From contig JAIEDJ010000099.1 of the NCBI GenBank assembly GCA_029068025.1, positions 1-5,012 of the forward strand: DNA of 5,012 nt. Direction: 5' to 3'. The DNA comes from Oscillospiraceae bacterium (GTDB lineage: Bacteria; Bacillota; Clostridia; Oscillospirales; Ruminococcaceae). Made by a program: the position numbers and the translations under genes. The notes beneath the pieces were generated by a model. That model had not been told where the DNA came from, did no database searches, and worked only from the letters and a program-made list of their open reading frames with translations. This document shows, one piece after another, positions 4,955-5,012 of the stretch (position 1 is its first letter; every line of letters starts with the position of its first letter).

Positions 4955-5012
4955 GAGTAACTCAGTCTGTAGATAAACCCCTAAAAAGTTGATCTCGGCT
5001 GGTTTTATAATG

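Noticed and set aside
4955..4963. GAGT-A-ACTC dyad after the small membrane protein gene
   Set aside because: A 4-bp stem with a one-base loop and no T-tract is too small to be a terminator.
4989..5011. Possible promoter at the right edge (TTGATC and TATAAT)
   Set aside because: The -10 box (5006-5011) is perfect, but TTGATC is only 11 bases upstream. No acceptable -35 lies at 16-18 bases and no TG extends the -10, so it is not called; the sequence beyond the edge is needed.

Overview
The window looks like chromosomal DNA from a low-to-mid GC Gram-positive anaerobe of the Clostridia, most plausibly a Ruminococcus/Oscillospiraceae-type gut bacterium. This is inferred from near-consensus housekeeping (sigma-A type) promoters, strong AGGAGG-like ribosome binding sites, the mixed codon use, and a secreted transglutaminase-like protein with chitobiase-C-terminal-like modules, an architecture common in that group. 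No RNA gene, CRISPR array, transposase or phage gene is visible.

Layout. Positions 1-191 are intergenic and hold a degenerate dispersed repeat and a small hairpin. A gene on the minus strand (192-1505) encodes a four-helix membrane protein of unknown function, built from two copies of a unit made of two membrane helices and a PH-like beta domain. A 301-bp divergent intergenic region follows. It carries a perfect extended -10 promoter for the minus gene with a 22-bp near-palindrome centred on its -35 box, and a second promoter with two leader hairpins for the plus gene. That plus gene (1807-3048) is a CPA2-family Na+/H+ antiporter without a regulatory RCK domain.

A 329-bp intergenic region (3049-3377) comes next. 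It contains a 92-bp element bounded by 18-19-bp inverted repeats that begins inside the antiporter stop codon, then a perfect TTGACA-17-TATAAT promoter. A leader of about 160 nt follows, made of repeat units related to the one at the left edge and ending in a nested hairpin just before the ribosome binding site. The leader precedes a secreted 478-aa protein with two CHB_HEX_C-like modules and a transglutaminase-like domain with an intact Cys-His-Asp triad (3378-4814). Seventeen bases later is a 40-aa single-helix membrane protein (4832-4954), evidently in the same operon. The last 58 bases show no gene and no clear terminator.

The genes do not form an obvious shared pathway: an ion/pH homeostasis transporter sits next to a divergent membrane protein of unknown role and a cell-surface enzyme operon. 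The most interesting non-coding signals are the promoter-centred palindrome, the 92-bp inverted-repeat element, and the repeat family that supplies the structured leader of the secreted enzyme.
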